The position numbers and the translations under genes were made by a program. A stretch of 64,000 bases of DNA from Embleya scabrispora DSM 41855 (lineage in GTDB: Bacteria > Actinomycetota > Actinomycetes > Streptomycetales > Streptomycetaceae): the NCBI RefSeq assembly GCF_000372745.1, contig NZ_KB889664.1:257665-321664 (forward strand), in the 5' to 3' direction. This document shows positions 24,199 to 33,019 of the stretch, piece by piece. Numbering within the stretch: the stretch's first letter is position 1; every line of letters starts with the position of its first letter. The notes beneath the pieces were generated by a model. It worked only from the letters and a program-made list of their open reading frames with translations. It did no database searches and was not told the DNA's origin.

Positions 24199-25419
24199 TC
24201 AGTGCCGGGCGGTGGCCGGCGTCCCGTCGTGGCGGGCTCCTCGGCTGCGCGGTGCGGTGAGGTGGCGGGTCAGGGCGACGGCGGCGAGGACGGCCACGAG
24301 GACGCATACGCCGTGCCAGCCGGCTCGGTCGTAGACGTGTACCCCGATCCAGGAGCCGACGCTGCCGCCCAGGTAGGCACAGGTCATGTAGGCGGTGTTG
24401 AGCCGGCTGCGGGCGTCGGGGCGCAGGGCGAAGACCCGGGCCTGGTTGGCGACCATGCCGGACTGCATGGCGATGTCGAGCAGCAGCGTGCCGAGCACCA
24501 GGGCGGCCGTCCCGACTGCGCCGCCCCGGGAGCCCGCGGCCAGGACGGCGGCGGAGGCGAGGACGCCGAGCATGCACACCAGGTTGACCAGGTCGGGTCC
24601 GTGGCGGTCGACCAGGCGTCCGGCGAGGGGGGTGCAGACCATGGTCGCGGCGCCGACCAGGGCGAGCATGCCCACCGCGTGGGCGCTCATCGCGTAGGTC
24701 GGGCCGGTGATCAGGAGGGTCAGGCAGGTCCAGACGGCGGAGAACCCGGCGAAGACCGTGGCCTGGTAGAGACAGGAGCGGCGCAGGTCGGGTTCGGTAC
24801 GCAGGAGGCGTAGGGGCTCGGCCAGGAGCGCGGGGTAGGGCCGTCGTGAGGGCGGGACGGTGGTGGGCAGCACGCGGGCCAGGGTGGCGGCGAGGAGCAG
24901 GACCAGGAGTGCGGCCACCAGGTAGGGCGCGCGCCACCCGAGGGATTCGCCGAGTGTGCCGCTGAAGGTGCGGGCGAGCAGCATGCCGCCGATCGAGCCG
25001 CTGAGCAGGGTGCCGAGCACTGCCGCGCGGCGGTCGGGGGCGACCAGTCCGGCGGCCATGGGGGCGACGATCTGGGCGGCGACCGTGGTGAGGCCGACGA
25101 GGATGGTCGCGGCGACCAGCGTTGGCAGGGTCGGCGCGCAGCCTGCGGCCAGTAGGGCGATGCCGGTGAGGGTGAGGAGCGTGACGAGGTAGCGGCGGTG
25201 GGGGAGTCGGTCGCCGAGGGGGACCAGGAGGAAGATCCCGGCGGTGTAGCCGAGTTGGGTGGCTGTGACCACGAAGGCCGCGGCGTCGGGTGATTGGTGG
25301 AGTCCGGTGGCGATCAGCGGGCTGATCGCCTGGGGGAAGTAGATGTTGCCCACGCCGACGGCGCAGGTGAGGGACAGGATCAGGACGAGGCGGTGGTTCA
25401 CGTCAGGCCACCGGATCAC
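24199..25419 (-). CDS. MFS transporter (12-helix, DHA1-like)
   Basis: A 406-residue membrane protein with about 12 helices. GNIYFPQAISPLIA near the start, motif A-like LGDRLPHRRY after helix 2, and a second-half repeat AGRLVDRHGPD are typical of sugar/drug MFS exporters. The substrate is unknown. Start is GTG 25419 or GTG 25401; neither has a strong ribosome-binding site. It is divergent from an ArsR-type regulator gene 170 bp away, which may control it. Confidence 0.88.
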   Translation of the reverse strand: MIRWPDVNHRLVLILSLTCAVGVGNIYFPQAISPLIATGLHQSPDAAAFVVTATQLGYTAGIFLLVPLGDRLPHRRYLVTLLTLTGIALLAAGCAPTLPTLVAATILVGLTTVAAQIVAPMAAGLVAPDRRAAVLGTLLSGSIGGMLLARTFSGTLGESLGWRAPYLVAALLVLLLAATLARVLPTTVPPSRRPYPALLAEPLRLLRTEPDLRRSCLYQATVFAGFSAVWTCLTLLITGPTYAMSAHAVGMLALVGAATMVCTPLAGRLVDRHGPDLVNLVCMLGVLASAAVLAAGSRGGAVGTAALVLGTLLLDIAMQSGMVANQARVFALRPDARSRLNTAYMTCAYLGGSVGSWIGVHVYDRAGWHGVCVLVAVLAAVALTRHLTAPRSRGARHDGTPATARH

Positions 25420-25590
25420 GGGTGAGGTGGGCGGTGTGGGTGGTCCGGGTGACGCGGAGGGAGCGGGCGGGACGGTGCGCCGCGTTCTTGCCGCTGTGGG
25501 AGGTTGGTATGTGCCGGGTGCGGCCGTGTGTCATACGTGGGAGTTCACGGCACCCGCGCCGTCCCGCCAACGGATGTAGCGTATGGCTTA

Positions 25591-26580
25591 ATGATCAGCT
25601 TCGAGCTCGGTGTCGAGGACCTCGCGGACACGCGGTTCGCCCTCTCGCCCCTGCACGAGACCGTGGTCAGCCTGCGTGTACTGCGCGAGCCGGGCTTGTG
25701 CGCGCTGCACCTGCCGTGGCGCAGGTCCATCCTGGAGGGGATCGAGGCGCTCGATACCGAGCTGCTGATGTCATTGGTCGCGGCAAGGCGTACGCTTCCC
25801 GACTTTCTGACCCCGCGGCCTGCGAGTTTCGCTCCGTCCTTCGAGGAGGAACTAGCCGCCGTCGGGCGCACGTCGCCCGACCTGGTCCGTCGTGACCTGG
25901 CGGCGGCGCACGCCCCGAACCCGCTGCCCGCGGCGCTACTGCACGCCGCCGATGGCGACGATGCCCGCGTGCTCGCGCTCCGCGATGCCATCTGCGCGCT
26001 CCTGTTGCGGTATTGGGAGGTGGCCATCAAGCCGGCATGGCCGCGGATGCGCCTGCTGCTGGAGGCGGACATGACCTACCGTGCGCGGCAACTGGCCGTG
26101 GGCGGCGTGCGGTTGCTGTTCGCCGACATGCATCCGAATGTGCGCTGGCACGAGGGCGTTCTGCGGATCGACCGGATGATCGGCCGGCACCGTGTCGCCG
26201 CGTCGGGTCGTGGCTTGCTGTTGGTGCCTTCGGTGTTCGCGCACAAGCCCGCGCCGCCGGTCAGCCCGGAGGAACCGCCGATGCTGGTCTATCCCAGCCG
26301 TGGGGTGGCGACTTTGTGGATGCGCGAGCCGGTCGCCGACACGGCTGCCCTCGTGTCCTTGGTGGGTGCGCCCAAGGCGCAACTGCTCGGCATCCTCGAA
26401 GAGCCGCTGCCCACGGTCGAGATGGCCCGTCGCCTCAGGGTCACCCCGAGCGCGGTGTCGCAACATCTGCGCGTGCTGCACGCCGCCGGTCTCGTCACCC
26501 GGGCGCGCGACGGGCGACGGGTCCTGTACCGACGCAGCTCCCTCGGGGACGAACTGGCCGGCGGGTTCCGATCGGCCTGA
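25591..26580 (+). CDS. ArsR-type regulator with DUF5937-like N-terminal domain
   Basis: A 329-residue regulator. The C-terminal 80 residues form an ArsR winged helix (LLGILEEPLPTVEMARRLRVTPSAVSQHLRVLHAAGLVTRARDGRRVLYRRS). The long N-terminal region (MISFELGVEDLADTRFALSPLHETVVSLRVL) is the domain found in large actinomycete ArsR proteins annotated DUF5937. No metal-binding cysteine cluster is present, so it is not a metal sensor. TAGCGT 8 nt before the ATG suggests a leaderless transcript. The divergent MFS gene is the plausible target. Confidence 0.85.
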   Translation: MISFELGVEDLADTRFALSPLHETVVSLRVLREPGLCALHLPWRRSILEGIEALDTELLMSLVAARRTLPDFLTPRPASFAPSFEEELAAVGRTSPDLVRRDLAAAHAPNPLPAALLHAADGDDARVLALRDAICALLLRYWEVAIKPAWPRMRLLLEADMTYRARQLAVGGVRLLFADMHPNVRWHEGVLRIDRMIGRHRVAASGRGLLLVPSVFAHKPAPPVSPEEPPMLVYPSRGVATLWMREPVADTAALVSLVGAPKAQLLGILEEPLPTVEMARRLRVTPSAVSQHLRVLHAAGLVTRARDGRRVLYRRSSLGDELAGGFRSA

Positions 26581-26841
26581 ATCCTTTCCTGGGCGGGGAG
26601 TTGCGCGCGTACGGATGCCTGCGGGTGCGTTGCGCGGTCGGACGGGGGCCGGGTCGGTTCGGCGTCGGTCTCGCACATGCGGGGATCTTGTCGCATCTGT
26701 CGGCCGGGTACACGTGCGCGCCGCCGACCACCTGTGAACGTCCGACCCGCTGGTTGGGTCAGGGTCGGGTGGATCGGCGGCGCGTGCCCCTCCCACGACG
26801 GTCTTCCGCGCAGAGGGGTACCGAACGGCGGGTGCCGGGTG

Positions 26842-27252
26842 CTACGCCTTGGGTCCTTGCTGGATCCGGACCATGTTGCCGGAGGGGTCGCGGAAGGCGC
26901 AGTCGCGCGGGCCCCAGTCCTGGTCGATGGGTTCCTGCAGCACTTCGGCGCCGGACGCCCGTACCCGCTCGAAGGTGGCGTCGACGTCGTCGGTGCTGAA
27001 GACCGTCATCGGCAGCACGCCCTTGGTGAGGAGTTCCTGCAAGGTGTCGCCGTCGGCCTGGGAGCGGCCGGCATGGGGTGCCGAAAGCACGATTTCGAGG
27101 CCGGGCTGGGTCGGGCTGCCGAGGGTGACCCAGCGGAATCCGTCGGAGGCGACGTCGTTGCGGACTTCGAGTCCGAGGCCGTCGCGGTAGAAGGGGAGTG
27201 CCTCGTCGGGGTCGTTGACGGTGATGTGGCAGTACTGGAGTGCGATGCTCAT
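26842..27252 (-). CDS. VOC-superfamily protein
   Basis: A 136-residue glyoxalase/bleomycin-resistance-fold protein: LQYCHITVNDPDEALPFYRDGLGLEVRNDV at the N terminus, FSTDDVDATFERVRASGAEVLQEP in the second module, and RDCAFRDPSGNMVRIQQ as metal-ligand strand. The function is unknown. It follows an AraC-type regulator by about 10 bp on the same strand, a pairing often seen with this VOC type, so the two form an operon. GTG 27261 is an alternative start. Confidence 0.88.
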   Translation of the reverse strand: MSIALQYCHITVNDPDEALPFYRDGLGLEVRNDVASDGFRWVTLGSPTQPGLEIVLSAPHAGRSQADGDTLQELLTKGVLPMTVFSTDDVDATFERVRASGAEVLQEPIDQDWGPRDCAFRDPSGNMVRIQQGPKA

Positions 27253-27262
27253 GTCGCCCACG

Positions 27263-27700
27263 TTAGGCGGCGCTGCCGCGGCCTGCTTCTTGAATCCTGC
27301 TCGGATCTCGCATCGGGCGAGTGTGCACCATTGCGACGCATGCGGGCATCGCCGTCTGGGCCCGGTGCTCCCGACTGCGGTATGCGCTGGGTGTCTCTCC
27401 GGTGATCTCGGTGAACCGTGAGCTGAACGAGCCGAGTGAGGTACAACCCACCGCCATGCAGGCGTCGGTCACGCTCATTCCTCCGCGCAGCAGGGCCATC
27501 GCCCGCTCGATACGGCGGGTCATGAGATAGGTGTACGGCGTCTCGCCGTAGGCCGCGCGGAATCGGCGCGAGAAGTGCCCCGGGGACATGAGCGCGCGAC
27601 GGGCCAGCGTCGGCACGTCGAGCGGCCGTGCGTACTCGCGGTCGATCAGATCCCGCGCGCGGCGCAGGTGAGCGAGGTTGGCGAGCTCTTCCGGGGTCAT
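27263..27700 (-). CDS. AraC-family HTH protein (DNA-binding domain only)
   Basis: A 145-residue protein made almost only of the AraC double helix-turn-helix (residues about 10-110: ARRALMSPGHFSRRFRAAYGETPYTYLMTRRIERAMALLRGG...VGCTSLGSFSSRFTEITGETPSAYR). There is no sensor domain; such short forms occur next to VOC genes and probably regulate them. Intact by length for this subtype. Confidence 0.9.
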   Translation of the reverse strand: MTPEELANLAHLRRARDLIDREYARPLDVPTLARRALMSPGHFSRRFRAAYGETPYTYLMTRRIERAMALLRGGMSVTDACMAVGCTSLGSFSSRFTEITGETPSAYRSREHRAQTAMPACVAMVHTRPMRDPSRIQEAGRGSAA

Positions 27701-27874
27701 GCATCGACGCTAGCACTGCCCACCGACATGGCCGTGACCTGGGGAAACGGTAGCATCGGGCTGAATGAGGGAGCGTCCGCGTCGACCGGGCGGGGTGCGC
27801 GTGATGCCGACGAGGTGCCGCTCCGCGCGTCGTGTGCGTGGCGATCGCATCGGGGTGCCGGGGGCGGTCACGGC

Positions 27875-28879
27875 TCAGGGCCCCTGTGCGTTCGGTGGTG
27901 CCGGTGGGGTCGTGGTGCCGACCGAGAGCAGTTTTTGCGCCAGTGCGTGAGCGCGCGTCGCGAGTTCGGGAGGGTCGAGGACCTCGAAGTCGTGTCCGAG
28001 CAGGAGTACGTGCATGAGGATGGCGTCGAGCGAGCCGGCGCCGCTGAGCACCTCGCAGAGCTCGCTCCCGCGTGGTCGTACCACGGCCGCCGAGGCCGAG
28101 ATCCGGGCGCGGACCGTGTCCGCCGAGGCGTGGACGAGGAAGCGCGCCCGGTGCGGGTAGACCCGGCAGGCCACGCCCTCCTGGACGTAGTCGGCCGCGT
28201 CCGGGGCCGCGCGCGGGTGGTAGCGCCAGGTGCGCGCGGCCACGTCGATCATGCGGTCGATGCGGAAGCTGCGCCAGTCGTCGCGGTCGAGGTCGTAGGC
28301 GAGGAGGTACCAGCGGCGGTCGGAGGCGACCAGGCGGTAGGGCTCGACCCGTCGCCGTCGTACCTCGTTCCCGGACGGGTAGTCGAAGCCGGCCTCGACC
28401 TCGTCGCGACAGGCCCCGGCCAGTGTGATGAGCACCTGGGGGTCGATCGGCGCGGGGCCGGAGCCGAAGGAGGCGACCGCGGTGGAGAGCGCGCGTACCT
28501 CGTGTCGTAGCCGGGTGGGCAGCACGCGGTCGAGTTTGGTCAGGGCCCGCAGCGCGGCGTCGCCGGTGCCGGGAACCGCGCCGGCGGCGCCGGCGACGAG
28601 CGAGACGACGGTGGCGATCGCCTCCTCGTCGTCGAGGAGCAGTGGTGGCAGGTCCGTGCCCGCGCCGAGTCGGTAGCCACCGCCCACGCCCGGGTCGGCG
28701 TGTACCGGATAGCCGAGTGTGCGCAGTCGTTCGACGTCGCGCCGCACCGTGCGTGCGGTGACGCCGAGTCGGTCGGCGAGTTCGGGGCCGGTCCAGGCCC
28801 GGCGCCGTTGCAACAGGCCGAGAAGGGTGAGGACTCGCTCCGTCGTGCGCCGCTCGTCGCTGCTGCCTCCCGCGTTCAT
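27875..28879 (-). CDS. HTH/WYL-domain (YafY-type) transcriptional regulator
   Basis: A 334-residue regulator. The N-terminal DeoR/HTH_11 domain reads RVLTLLGLLQRRRAWTGPELADRLGVTARTVRRDVERLRTLGYPV; the WYL core is RRVEPYRLVASDRRWYLLAYDLDRDDWRSFRIDRM (about 185-225), a ligand-binding fold; a WCX C-terminal extension follows. WYL proteins often sense nucleotides or ssDNA. It is divergent from a VOC gene with 89 bp between, and is likely its regulator. It also serves as intact reference for the broken copy at 17262-17585. Confidence 0.92.
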   Translation of the reverse strand: MNAGGSSDERRTTERVLTLLGLLQRRRAWTGPELADRLGVTARTVRRDVERLRTLGYPVHADPGVGGGYRLGAGTDLPPLLLDDEEAIATVVSLVAGAAGAVPGTGDAALRALTKLDRVLPTRLRHEVRALSTAVASFGSGPAPIDPQVLITLAGACRDEVEAGFDYPSGNEVRRRRVEPYRLVASDRRWYLLAYDLDRDDWRSFRIDRMIDVAARTWRYHPRAAPDAADYVQEGVACRVYPHRARFLVHASADTVRARISASAAVVRPRGSELCEVLSGAGSLDAILMHVLLLGHDFEVLDPPELATRAHALAQKLLSVGTTTPPAPPNAQGP

Positions 28880-28968
28880 GTCGTTCACCCTGGCAGAGAT
28901 AGCGGACCGATACTGTCCGCATGGGGGGTCAGGGTGGGTTCGGAACCCACTACGAACGGAGCACATCG

Positions 28969-29430
28969 ATGAGCCGCCACATCCAGGTCACCTTCGATGC
29001 CCGCGATCCGCGGGCGCTGTCGTACTTCTGGCGAGACGCGCTCGGCTACGTCCACCCCGGGCCGCCCGGAGTCGACGTGCCCGAGGCGGTCGATCCGCTG
29101 TCCCTGTGGGACGACTTCCTGGCGCGGATCGGCGTTCCGGAGGAGCAGTGGAACACGCGCTCGGCGATCGAGGATCCGAAGGGGCAGGGTCCGCGGGTCT
29201 TCTTCCAGCAGGTGCCGGAGGGCAAGGTCGCCAAGAATCGTGTGCACCTGGACGTGCGTGCGGCTCCCGGTTTGCAGGGGGAGGAGCGGATGGCGGCACT
29301 GGAGGCCGAGTGCGCACGGCTCGTCGCGTTGGGGGCGACGCGAGTCCATCGCGAGGAGCCGGCTCCACCGTTGAGTGCCGGTCACATCATGATGACCGAC
29401 CCCGAGGACAACGAGTTCTGCCTGGACTGA
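28969..29430 (+). CDS. VOC-superfamily protein (glyoxalase_6 type)
   Basis: A 153-residue VOC protein. HIQVTFDARDPRALSYFWRDALGYVHPGPP and a C-terminal IMMTDPEDNEFCLD are characteristic of the glyoxalase-like subgroup found beside YafY/WYL regulators in actinomycetes. The central PEEQWNTRSAIEDPKGQGPRVFFQQVPEGKVAKNRVHLD is also conserved in this group. The function is unknown. The start is ATG 28969; upstream in-frame codons belong to the divergent promoter region. Confidence 0.9.
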   Translation: MSRHIQVTFDARDPRALSYFWRDALGYVHPGPPGVDVPEAVDPLSLWDDFLARIGVPEEQWNTRSAIEDPKGQGPRVFFQQVPEGKVAKNRVHLDVRAAPGLQGEERMAALEAECARLVALGATRVHREEPAPPLSAGHIMMTDPEDNEFCLD

Positions 29431-29479
29431 CCCGGCTCGCCTGTGCCCACGGCCGCCTCGTCGTCGGAGCGGTCGAGGG

Positions 29480-29962
29480 TCAGGTGTCGGCGTCGACGGG
29501 TTCGCCGGCTGTACGCCTGTCCACCGCGCTGCCCGTGACGGAGACCTGGATTCCGTGTGGTTCGGCGTAGGTTCGCAGGTCGCCGACCAGTTCCCGGACG
29601 GCTTCGAAGGCCAGGTAGGAGAGGATGTGGCGGCGACGCGAGCCGTTGCGCATCGTACAGCGCAGTGTGACGTAGCAGCTGTCGTCGAAGTGCGGGCGGA
29701 TCTCGATGTGCGCGATGTCCGCCCAGGCCGATCGGCGGGTGCCGAACAGTCCCAGCAGCGCCGGTCCTTGCTTGCCGATGATCAGCTTCTGCCGCAGAAA
29801 GTAGGCGAACAGGGAGAGGAAGACGACGACCGAGGCGATGATCACGTAGCGCACCCAGCCGACGTCGACGAACGCCGGGATGATGCCCACTGTCACCGGG
29901 ACGAGGGGGATCAACATGTCCCAGCCCAGCCGCGGTTGCCACAAGACACCGTCGGCCGTCAC
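29480..29962 (-). CDS. PH-domain-like membrane protein
   Basis: A 160-residue protein with two adjacent membrane helices (about residues 16-58: IPLVPVTVGIIPAFV, VIIASVVVFLSLFAYFL) followed by a bacterial PH-like beta domain (QKLIIGKQGPALLGLFGTRRSAWADIAHIEIRP). Such proteins are common membrane-associated unknowns. GTG 29962 is taken as start; an upstream extension is Gly-rich and unlikely. It converges with the VOC gene and follows a decayed luxR gene on the same strand. Confidence 0.7.
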   Translation of the reverse strand: MTADGVLWQPRLGWDMLIPLVPVTVGIIPAFVDVGWVRYVIIASVVVFLSLFAYFLRQKLIIGKQGPALLGLFGTRRSAWADIAHIEIRPHFDDSCYVTLRCTMRNGSRRRHILSYLAFEAVRELVGDLRTYAEPHGIQVSVTGSAVDRRTAGEPVDADT

Positions 29963-30032
29963 TGTGCGATTGCCTTTGTTGCGACCCACCTGACCCACCG
30001 GACCCCCGTCGCGTAGTCCGCCGCCGAGACCC

Positions 30033-31115
30033 TCATGCGGCGCCCCCATCGACGCCATCGTACGAAACCGGAATCACCGCCACCGCAGGGAAAAGCCTCG
30101 ACTCGCCGCCCCCTGCTCGTCGGCGGACCTTTCCCGGTGCGGGTTCGACACCGGGGGACGCTCCCGAGGGATGACGTCGAGAGCCGGTTCGGCACGGCTG
30201 CTCCCGGCCCGCGCCGCGGGCGGGGCAGGCGGGCACCTCCCGTCGTCGAGGACTCGATCCGGGAGCGTCGCCGGTGTGTGTCGCGAAATCGCGGGCCAGT
30301 TCGGTGCGGTTGGCCACCCCGAGCTTGGCGTAGGCATGGGCGAGGTGGGTCTTGACCGTGCCGCGGCCGATGAACAGCTCGGCGGCGATCCGGGGGTTGC
30401 TGAGCCCGCGGACCGCCAACCCGGCCACCGCGCGTTCGGCCGGGGTGAGACCGGCCCAGCCCGTCGTCGGCCGTGTGCCGCGGCGGTTGTCTCGAAGTGC
30501 TCGCTCCGCCGCCTGGTCCAGGGACAGCGCACGGCCTCGGTCCAGCGCCGTGGCGAACTCGGGTCCATCCGGCAGAGGCGGTCGTGCGGCGAAGTAGCCG
30601 GTGTCCCGGCGGGATCGGTCCGCCGCGCCCAGCAACAGGCCCGCCCGTTCGGGTGTGCCGGTCAGCGCTGCCGGCGCCTCCAGGCTGTCGATGCAGCCGA
30701 GGACCAGGCCGTGCCGGAGCCGGACGCGCAACGCATCACGATGCAGCGTGACCGCCGCCGTCGGATCTTCGAGCGCGATCAAGTGGGCTCGCTCCGCCGA
30801 CGCCGCGGACCCGAGTTGTGGCATCGCGGCGAGGGTCGGAGACGCCTCGGCCTGCGCCAACCTGAGCCGCGCAGTCGGCGCATCGCCGGCGAGGCGCAGC
30901 GCGGCCGCGTGGGTGAGCAGCAAGTCGGGCGTGAACGCGTGTCGTTCCCGCGCGCACCACTGCACCGCCTCCGTTGCGGCGCCGCGCCACAGGGCCACCT
31001 GGGCGCGGGTCGCGGACCAGCCGGGAACGTACGGGACCGTCGACGCCTCGTCGATCGCTACGAGGGCATGTCGGCCGTGCTTTCCGGGGGTCGGGCGCCA
31101 TGGATCCGGTGTCAC
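30033..31115 (-). pseudogene. Truncated LAL-type LuxR regulator
   Basis: The frame holds a C-terminal LuxR helix-turn-helix (LTPAERAVAGLAVRGLSNPRIAAELFIGRGTVKTHLAHAYAKLGVANRTELA, about residues 222-275) preceded by about 200 residues of the helical repeats that lie before this domain in large ATP-binding LuxR regulators. The AAA/Walker part (some 500 residues) is missing, the GTG start has no ribosome-binding site, and about 80 Arg/Gly/Pro-rich residues run on after the HTH as if the natural stop were lost. I read it as a 5-prime-deleted gene. Confidence 0.6.
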
Positions 31116-31315
31116 ATCGCGCCGACCTGCTCGGCGGCGCCGTGGGGGCGCGCTTCATCACCCCGAAGAACCCGGTCTGCCGTCAAGGGTGAAACGGCGC
31201 GAAGTGGACACACTGATCACCGACTCTCTCGTGCTCACCCGTTCATCGCGTTCATTGCTTCGTCGCGTATACGGCGTGTATCCCGCTCATCCCATCCGGC
31301 CGGAAGGAAGATCCG

Positions 31316-32167
31316 ATGCGTAACGTCACCCTGAACAACGGCGTCGAGATGCCGATCCTCGGCTTCGGTGTGTACCAGATCCCGCCGGAGCAGACCGAGC
31401 AGGCCGTCTCCGAGGCCCTGGCCGTCGGATACCGGCTGCTCGACACCGCCGCCGCCTACGGCAACGAGGAAGCCGTCGGCCGCGCCATCAGGAACAGCGG
31501 CGTCACTCGCGAGGAACTGTTCGTCACCACCAAGCTGTGGATCCAGGACGCGCCGGCGCAGGAGAACACCCGGAGGGCCTTCGAGACGTCCCTGACCAAG
31601 CTCGGGCTGGACTACCTCGACCTCTACCTGATGCACCAGCCCTACGGCGACGTCTACGGCCAGTGGCGTGCCATGGAAGACCTCACCCGTGAGGGCCGGG
31701 CCAAGGCGATCGGCGTCGCCAACTTCCATCTCGACCGACTGGTCGACCTCATCGTCAACAACGACGTCACACCTGCGGTCGATCAGATCGAGACCCACCC
31801 GTTCTTCCAGCGCACCGCCGACCAGGAGCTCATGCGTGGGCACGGAGTGCAGATCCAGTCGTGGGGCGGCTTTGCCGAGGGCAGGAACAACCTGTTCACG
31901 CACCCGCTCCTGAGCGAGATCGCGGAGAAGCACGGCAAGTCCGTGGCGCAGGTCGTGCTGCGCTGGTTGACCCAGCGTGGCGTCGTCGCGATCCCGAAGT
32001 CGGTGCGCGCCGCGCGGATGGCGGAGAATCTCGACGTTTTCGACTTCGAGCTCACCGACGACCAGATGGCGGCCATCGCCGCCCTGGATACCGGAGCCTC
32101 GCTGTTCTTCGACCATCGGGACCCCGAGATCGTCACCTGGCTCGCCAAGCGGCGCCTGGACGCCTGA
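31316..32167 (+). CDS. Aldo/keto reductase (AKR5-like)
   Basis: A 283-residue NADPH-dependent oxidoreductase. The tetrad is visible: Asp in [11 protein letters not shown], Tyr in the same motif, Lys in FVTTKLW and His in [10 protein letters not shown]. The cofactor segment is [20 protein letters not shown]. It should reduce small carbonyls (keto esters, diketogluconates, methylglyoxal); the natural substrate is unknown. GGAAGGAAG precedes the ATG. A remnant alpha/beta hydrolase follows closely. Confidence 0.93.
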   Translation: MRNVTLNNGVEMPILGFGVYQIPPEQTEQAVSEALAVGYRLLDTAAAYGNEEAVGRAIRNSGVTREELFVTTKLWIQDAPAQENTRRAFETSLTKLGLDYLDLYLMHQPYGDVYGQWRAMEDLTREGRAKAIGVANFHLDRLVDLIVNNDVTPAVDQIETHPFFQRTADQELMRGHGVQIQSWGGFAEGRNNLFTHPLLSEIAEKHGKSVAQVVLRWLTQRGVVAIPKSVRAARMAENLDVFDFELTDDQMAAIAALDTGASLFFDHRDPEIVTWLAKRRLDA

Positions 32168-32223
32168 CCCCGGCGCGGACGGCGGGGAAAGGCCGGGTCG
32201 GCCGGGAACATGGTGACTTCACC

Positions 32224-32550
32224 GTGGGTGAGGTCACCGGTGTGCTCTGGTCGCCCGCTCCCGATCCCGACCCCGTCTTTGCTCGCGCTTCGGGCTTTGA
32301 GCGCGCGCCCCTGGTGCTGATCGGGCACGGCGGCGGCATGCACACGAAGGCGCCGGGGATGGTGGGCCGTGCCCACCGCCTCGTGGCCGACGGCGGCTTC
32401 ATCGTCGTCACCTTCGACGCCTTCGCCTCGAAGGAAAGGACGCTGCACGCCAACTCGGGCAGCCACCAGGAGTTGCCCAGGTTCGAGGCCGACAGCGCGG
32501 TCCGCTTCTTCGCCCGTCATCTCGGCCGGGACGCCGTGGCACCGGCCTGA
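32224..32550 (+). pseudogene. Alpha/beta hydrolase with an internal deletion
   Basis: The frame starts like a dienelactone-type hydrolase (GEVTGVLWSP, APLVLIGHGGGMHTKAPGMVGRAHRLVADGGF) and then passes directly into VVTFDAFASKERTLHANSGSHQELPRFEADSAVRFFARHL, which is the C-terminal end of the same family. The middle, including the GxSxG nucleophile, is missing, an in-frame loss of roughly 400 bp. Only about 109 residues remain. The start codon is uncertain. It cannot be catalytically active. Confidence 0.7.
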
Positions 32551-32981
32551 TGGCCTGACGGCCCAGCCATGGACCGGCTGACCGCCGACGTGCCGCTGCG
32601 TAAAACCTGCGCGGCAAGGCGGCCGAGCAGAGTCCGCCGCGCCGACTTCGGCCGGCGGGTCCTGCGCCCCGGGGCTGAGCAGGTCGGCAACCGCTCACGG
32701 GCGCATCTGCCACCACCGGGTCCGGGTGGCCCATGGACACAGCGGGTTGCCGCGACGGTCGCGAGCCGTGCGCCGTACGAGCCTGTCGTCCAACGGCGCG
32801 ATGACGCGCCCCGGTTCCCTCCGTGCGCCCTCGGCCGCGCCCTCGTTCGCGCCCATGCCCTGGGTCCCGTTCCGTGCTGGGCGAAGGCGTCGGCGCCGCG
32901 CGCCCGGAGCCGCGGCGTGGTTGTCGGCGCTCTGTGTTCGGAGGTCGGTCGGTTGCGTCGCGTCGGCGGGTCTGGGACAGT
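32551..32981 (+). other. Intergenic stretch without a supported gene
   Basis: Some 430 bp between the hydrolase remnant and the MMPL operator. All frames are arginine/proline-rich or short, without ribosome-binding sites or domains I recognise. It may be decayed coding sequence; the codon bias is inconclusive. Confidence 0.4.
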
Positions 32982-33008
32982 GAGATTACTAATGAAGTTA
33001 GCAATCTC
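32982..33008 (+). promoter_or_regulatory. MarR operator in front of the MMPL gene
   Basis: GAGATTACTAA and TTAGCAATCTC are inverted repeats (one mismatch) around TGAAG, ending 11 bp before the MMPL start. The core TACTAATGAAGTTAGCAAT (32987-33005) matches 14 of 19 bases of TACCAATCATATTGGCAAT in front of marR at 35202-35220, so one regulator very likely binds both. Confidence 0.8.
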
Positions 33009-33019
33009 GTGAGGTATTG

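Noticed and set aside
22028-24937. Very long antisense open frame under the ABC and MFS genes
   Set aside because: It is the expected by-product of high GC; its translation is Arg/Gly/Val-rich without domains, while the opposite frames encode clear transporters.
31189-31323. Short frame ending at the aldo/keto reductase start
   Set aside because: No ribosome-binding site, atypical composition, and its end overlaps the strong signals of the real gene.
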